Assembly (NCBI GenBank): GCA_900546665.1
Contig: URDY01000007.1
Coordinates: forward strand, 85,373-149,372
Length of the DNA: 64,000 nt
From: an uncultured Paraprevotella sp.
Lineage (GTDB): Bacteria > Bacteroidota > Bacteroidia > Bacteroidales > Bacteroidaceae
Direction: 5' to 3'
The stretch's first letter is position 1, and each line of letters opens with the position of its first letter. Below the pieces are notes generated by a model. The model was not told the origin of the DNA. It did not search any database and was given only the letters and a program-made list of their open reading frames with translations. The position numbers and the translations under genes are program-made. Shown piece by piece: positions 61,901 to 64,000 of the stretch.

Positions 61901-62570
61901 TAATGTATTGGATGAGAATGCGTCAAATTTTGAACCCAATTCTTTGTTTCGTAATGTTCTGATGGTTAAAGATTTTAAGGCAGATCAGTGGAATGCATTA
62001 TGTGTACCGTTTAATTTCACCAGACAAGATGTAAACAATAACTTTTCTGAGGTAAAAAAGTTTGTAGGGTTGGAGTATGTTTCGGATGGTGTCCTTAAAT
62101 TGTATTTTGAAGATGCTGATGTTATTGAACAAGGTCAGTCTTATTTGGTTAAGACAGACAAGGATTTACCTCATATAGAGTTGGCTTCTAAACGTATTAC
62201 TGCAAAAGAACCGTTACCGGAAGCTGTGACGATCAGTAATATTAGTGTGCAGGGTACTTATGCCATGGTTGATATCGATGCGCATACTTGTATTTTTGAG
62301 AATTCAGGTTTTTGTAAGTCACTGGCTGAAAAAGCAAAAGGATTAAGTGTTTATTTGCAATTGCCGGAAGAGGAATTTGCAATGCTTAATGAGGTGGTGA
62401 TTACGTTTGATAAAATGCCTGATGCTATTTCCGAGATTAGTCAGGATGCAGATGAGAATGCAATAGTATATACTATAGACGGGAAAAGTGTGGGCACAAT
62501 GAAAGAAAGCTTTGATAATTTGCCTAAAGGACTCTATATTGTCAAAGGTAAAAAAATAGTTTGTCCATAA
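58917..62570 (+). CDS. beta-L-arabinofuranosidase of the GH127/GH146 type, multidomain, secreted
   Basis: The 1217-residue protein has a signal peptide (MKTLALFCFSACMLHVGSVEAQ). An (alpha/alpha)6-barrel DUF1680 domain (about 25-560) includes GHVGGHYLSALALAYA, MHKIYAGLRDAW and YVDAYQMTGDERYL. In GH127 the zinc site is Glu, Cys, Cys and Cys, with one cysteine as nucleophile. Here GPESCNTNN gives Glu355 and Cys357, and WCCVGTGMENH gives Cys424 and Cys425; Glu336 is the likely acid/base. Beta-sandwich domains follow (DUF4986-like and DUF6805-like, to ~820). About 400 further residues look carbohydrate-binding-like, with a C-terminal end (YTIDGKSV ... LPKGLYIVKGKKIV) resembling a type IX sorting signal. 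It likely removes L-arabinofuranose from plant glycans. Confidence 0.88.
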   Translation: MKNEMKTLALFCFSACMLHVGSVEAQSKLYPRLFDLQEVTLNDGVFKTAMVLNDRTLLEYDVDRLLTPYMRQAGFTDWEKEHPNFSNWGSGNFRLDGHVGGHYLSALALAYAASDDEEVRARMKERLDYMVDKMDECQRVFDQNTDGLYGYIGGLPDNNVWTGIYRGDLGAYNNNRGNVPLYTMHKIYAGLRDAWMYAGNEKAKDCFLKLCDWGVNLISNINDATLQSILDTEHGGINEMYVDAYQMTGDERYLTAARRFSHKTMVDNMQTVNHTFLDNKHANTQVPKYIGFARLAQQDNQSTPATVAAYRKAAHNFWTDVVNSRTVALGGNSISEHFLPDSRCSEYINHPDGPESCNTNNMMKLTEDLFADNQDARYADFYEQAMLNHILSTQNPHTGGYVYFTSLRPQHYRMYSQVNQGMWCCVGTGMENHSKYGEFIYAHSPENDTLYVNLFVASTLKNKAFALTQSTEFPYEQKTVLTIDQTGDYVISLRRPSWCKENYKVLVNGEEQQITATPGSYVSLSKAWQQGDRIEVEMPMKLELLECPNYPSYVAFRYGPVLLGAVTSTENLVGQFAGEGRMDHAPSQGAQLSLTSAPMLIGERASVLDSIYMVDKEKLHFKIRKGLYSSERFADLVLQPFFTVHEARYMMYWNQLTQEEWDAVKDDVLAEEQAAQRLNERTLDFVATGEQQSDAGHVLQGDFEKGSYSGEFYVDALSGKWFSYQLATQGVSDRVSVMCRYHSADAGRVYTLSVNGKVLKEIKLEKKDITGFYNVEYFVPADYLLDENGEVPDSVTVKFEATGSTPTPGIYYLRLLKEYQTPKPYEFVCNQWISGDQARVDKVEYDKEANTIKVYGKPGENNIALQFSKLYNDSTYFTSDQKYFVIKGTNLKTGAGMSYLWWFNGANHGTQVAPGYSYQNDNQETYLIWDLTATGLTDYMVGDSIVFSNNGKDINTVFGLTSSAEDGTAVISDIAFYSAAELLEIYPELSETMKINVLDENASNFEPNSLFRNVLMVKDFKADQWNALCVPFNFTRQDVNNNFSEVKKFVGLEYVSDGVLKLYFEDADVIEQGQSYLVKTDKDLPHIELASKRITAKEPLPEAVTISNISVQGTYAMVDIDAHTCIFENSGFCKSLAEKAKGLSVYLQLPEEEFAMLNEVVITFDKMPDAISEISQDADENAIVYTIDGKSVGTMKESFDNLPKGLYIVKGKKIVCP

Positions 62571-62597
62571 TAAATAGAATATTTTTCATAATGGTAG

Positions 62598-62640
62598 AGC
62601 GGGAGAATTTCAGATATGCAGAAATTCTCCCGTTCTTTAT
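62598..62640 (+). terminator. intrinsic terminator after the GH127-type gene
   Basis: AGCGGGAGAATTTC (62598-62611) pairs with GAAATTCTCCCGTT (62621-62634), followed by CTTTAT. Confidence 0.85.
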
Positions 62641-63052
62641 AAATGGATATAGTGAGATTTTTTTGTTTTCGTGTTATTATAAAGTATATGTCTGAAATGG
62701 GTAATATCAGATCGTTCGTTCTCCCAAAGATTGAGCCATAAAAAATCCTTCACCCCTTCACCTTGTATCATAACATATTGATATATTTGTTTTTAGTGGT
62801 GAATGATCATCCTTCACCTGCTCCTTCACTCTCCTTCACCTTACTTGGCCGTGCACACTGTATCGTGTAAATCTTATAGATTATTTAAGCATACCAAAGT
62901 ATGCTTGTCTTCCTCTTGAAATATTCCATTCCGCTCCATTCTGTCTGCTTTTTTCTTTCAGATACCCGTGCCCTTTATGAATCCCCCTGCAGGGAAAACA
63001 GTTCCGAAAATGAACAATCAAAGCCTTAAAAACGCCTGTTTTCAAAGTCCGG

Positions 63053-63114
63053 CTTACTTTCAAAAAAGTAAGCTTTACTTTTCAAAAAGTAAGCCTTACT
63101 TTTTTGAAAGTAAG
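63053..63114. repeat. 20-bp inverted repeat of nested AGTAAG hairpins
   Basis: CTTACTTTCAAAAAAGTAAG (63053-63072) and its exact reverse complement (63095-63114) flank a further CTTTACTTTTC..AAAAGTAAG hairpin. Each arm is itself a hairpin (CTTACTTT/AAAGTAAG), so several alternative structures are possible. Confidence 0.85.
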
Positions 63115-63284
63115 GTATCTTTTTTTCCGGCCCCTTTTATTCCTAAAATGAACAGTGCCATAATTCCCGTTCCTTTCGGACAAAACCGGTCCTCCGTTTC
63201 CGGGTTTTCCGTCATCCCCCTCCCTTCAAACCCCTGCCATCCGCCCGGAAGACCTGTTTCTCAAAAAAACATGGCACACATATA

Positions 63285-63309
63285 ATGTGCGCGTACGCGT
63301 GCGCGCGTG
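63285..63309. other. alternating purine-pyrimidine tract, possible Z-DNA
   Basis: Twenty-five bases strictly alternate purine and pyrimidine, mostly CG/GC/GT steps (core GCGCGTACGCGTGCGCGCGT), in otherwise A/T- and C-rich DNA. Confidence 0.6.
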
Positions 63310-63667
63310 ATGAACCACCCCGTGATCCCCCGTGAACCATGCCCCTTCACCTCTAACAGCAAGACCCACAATACTTTATCACCCATGGTGAAGAAGTGCA
63401 CCGTTTTCGGCAAAGATAACCTGTAGGGTAGGGCAGCGGACACTTTCCTTTTCCAATGACACCCCTTTCCGGTGCCCCCGTGCCCCTCCTTCACACCCCT
63501 TCACCTTCCTTTCTTCACCAAAAAGACCCATCCCTCAAAAAAATTCTCCCTTTTTTCACTTTTTTGTCCGCCGTTCAAATAATATGTTTTTCAGCATATT
63601 ACTTGGCCATATCAGATAAATTTGCTAATTTTGAAAAAGTTTTCCGCGAAAATTTTTCGCCTGAAAA

Positions 63668-63699
63668 TTTGGTGGGAAAGAAAAAAGTCCCTACCTTTG
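63668..63699 (+). promoter_or_regulatory. promoter of the rRNA operon
   Basis: TTTG at 63668-63671, a 20-base spacer and TACCTTTG at 63692-63699 form a perfect Bacteroidetes promoter. Transcription should begin near 63706, leaving a 16S leader of about 220 bases. Confidence 0.85.
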
Positions 63700-63795
63700 C
63701 ACCCGCAATCGAGAAACAAACGGTTCTGCGGTTGCAAGACAAGAAAGAGTTCATTGAAAGAATTTCATAGACAACGAAAAGACGTAGTACAAGAG

Positions 63796-63820
63796 CCTGA
63801 CGGATTTGAGATCTGTCAGG
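63796..63820 (+). other. hairpin in the 16S rRNA leader
   Basis: CCTGAC.GAT and ATC.GTCAGG pair in the transcribed leader; a second G/C-rich hairpin (GCCTTTTGGC core) lies near 63893-63912. They are probably rRNA processing or antitermination structures. Confidence 0.5.
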
Positions 63821-63927
63821 GTAGAACAAAAGAAACGAACCGTCAATCGATAACGAAAACAGGAAACCGGAGTCAGATCAGATAACAAGACGCCCCGCCT
63901 TTTGGCGAGGCTTGAAAAAGATATTTT

Positions 63928-64000
63928 ACAATGAAGAGTTTGATCCTGGCTCAGGATGAACGCTAGCTACAGGCTTAACACATGCAAGTCGAGGGGCAGC
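63928..64000 (+). rRNA. rrs: 16S ribosomal RNA, 5' end only
   Basis: From about 63928 the sequence runs ATGAAGAGTTTGATCCTGGC (from 63931) and then the conserved GGATGAACGCTAGCTACAGG region and the ACACATGCAAGTCGA segment, which is the standard 5' end of Bacteroidales 16S rRNA. The gene continues beyond the window. The exact 5' base is placed by alignment to E. coli numbering in memory and may be off by a few bases. Confidence 0.97.

Larger units (their letters stand above)
62747..63505. repeat. six dispersed copies of CCTTCACC
   Basis: Exact copies lie at 62747, 62755, 62811, 62833, 63344 and 63498, with variants CCTTCACT (62823) and CCTTCACA (63488). On the other strand the unit is GGTGAAGG. 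Confidence 0.75.
62571..63927. other. gene-poor, repeat-rich stretch upstream of the rRNA operon
   Basis: About 1.36 kb without a convincing gene. It holds the terminator of the glycosidase, six CCTTCACC copies, a large AGTAAG inverted repeat, an alternating purine-pyrimidine tract, the rRNA promoter and the 16S leader. Open frames of 60-105 codons exist but lack family resemblance. Confidence 0.7.

Noticed and set aside
62968..63285. Plus-strand ORF of 105 codons in the pre-rRNA region
   Set aside because: It is built from the AGTAAG inverted repeats and C-rich DNA, with a low-complexity Ser/Lys/Phe/Pro product; no promoter or family resemblance. Probably a chance frame.
63456..63770. Plus-strand ORF of 104 codons across the rRNA promoter
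   Set aside because: It covers the rRNA -33/-7 boxes and the leader, so it is not a credible gene.

Overview
The window is chromosomal DNA from a Bacteroidales bacterium, most likely Bacteroides or Phocaeicola. Four things point there: the 16S rRNA 5' end that begins at the right edge; many promoters of the Bacteroidetes type (TTTG, about 20 bases, TAnnTTTG); recognisable Bacteroidales-only families (DUF3276, DUF5606, DUF4827, DUF4251, RprX/RprY, the long NusB); and near absence of Shine-Dalgarno sequences apart from a few striking exceptions. Most of the window is core chromosome. No tRNA, CRISPR array, transposase or prophage was seen.

Layout. 1-5.0 kb: a DUF3276 protein, the nusB-yajC-ybbR-coaE operon, DUF5606, and an RNA polymerase sigma factor followed by a 43-residue protein. 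5.0-10.9 kb: rpe, comEC, nrnA, a DUF4827 lipoprotein, and hemW on the other strand. 11-15.7 kb: an EF-G paralogue with altered GTPase residues, then the rprX-rprY two-component system. 15.9-18.5 kb: rpsF-rpsR-rplI (minus), a MarR regulator, a T-rich stretch with an interrupted small membrane ORF, and a tiny lipoprotein. 18.7-24.7 kb: mtaB, a glycosyltransferase, a GldB-like lipoprotein, an RsmI-like methylase, a phospholipase-D-type lipoprotein and a 65-residue protein. 24.8-29.5 kb (minus): a zinc-hook coiled-coil protein, an amidase and an MFS transporter. 29.5-38.5 kb: hisS, DUF4251, a CNNM/CorC protein, an outer-membrane beta-barrel protein, an AlkD-like protein, an endonuclease and a membrane protein. 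38.6-40.9 kb: groES-groEL.

40.9-45.0 kb (minus) is a complete Phe/Tyr branch: pheA, aminotransferase, DAHP synthase-chorismate mutase and tyrA. It is preceded by an unannotated 29-codon leader ORF with ten consecutive Phe/Tyr codons, and by a terminator that can be exchanged for an antiterminator. This looks like classical ribosome-mediated attenuation, and it is the most interesting item in the window.

45-55.8 kb: a TPR protein, glmS, then a redox/sulfur operon (CoA-disulfide-reductase/rhodanese/TusA/DsrE-like fusion, thioredoxin, MarR) whose promoter is bracketed by two identical-arm palindromes. umuD- and umuC-like genes follow, then an M48 protease lipoprotein and an M20 dipeptidase. 55.8-62.6 kb: a membrane-spanning sensor fused directly to an AraC-type DNA-binding domain, divergent from a 1217-residue GH127/GH146-type beta-L-arabinofuranosidase, with a 22-bp-spaced direct repeat between them. 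62.6-64 kb: a gene-poor, repeat-rich region ending in a strong rRNA promoter and the first ~73 bases of 16S rRNA.

All family calls come from reading motifs by eye; no database search was possible.
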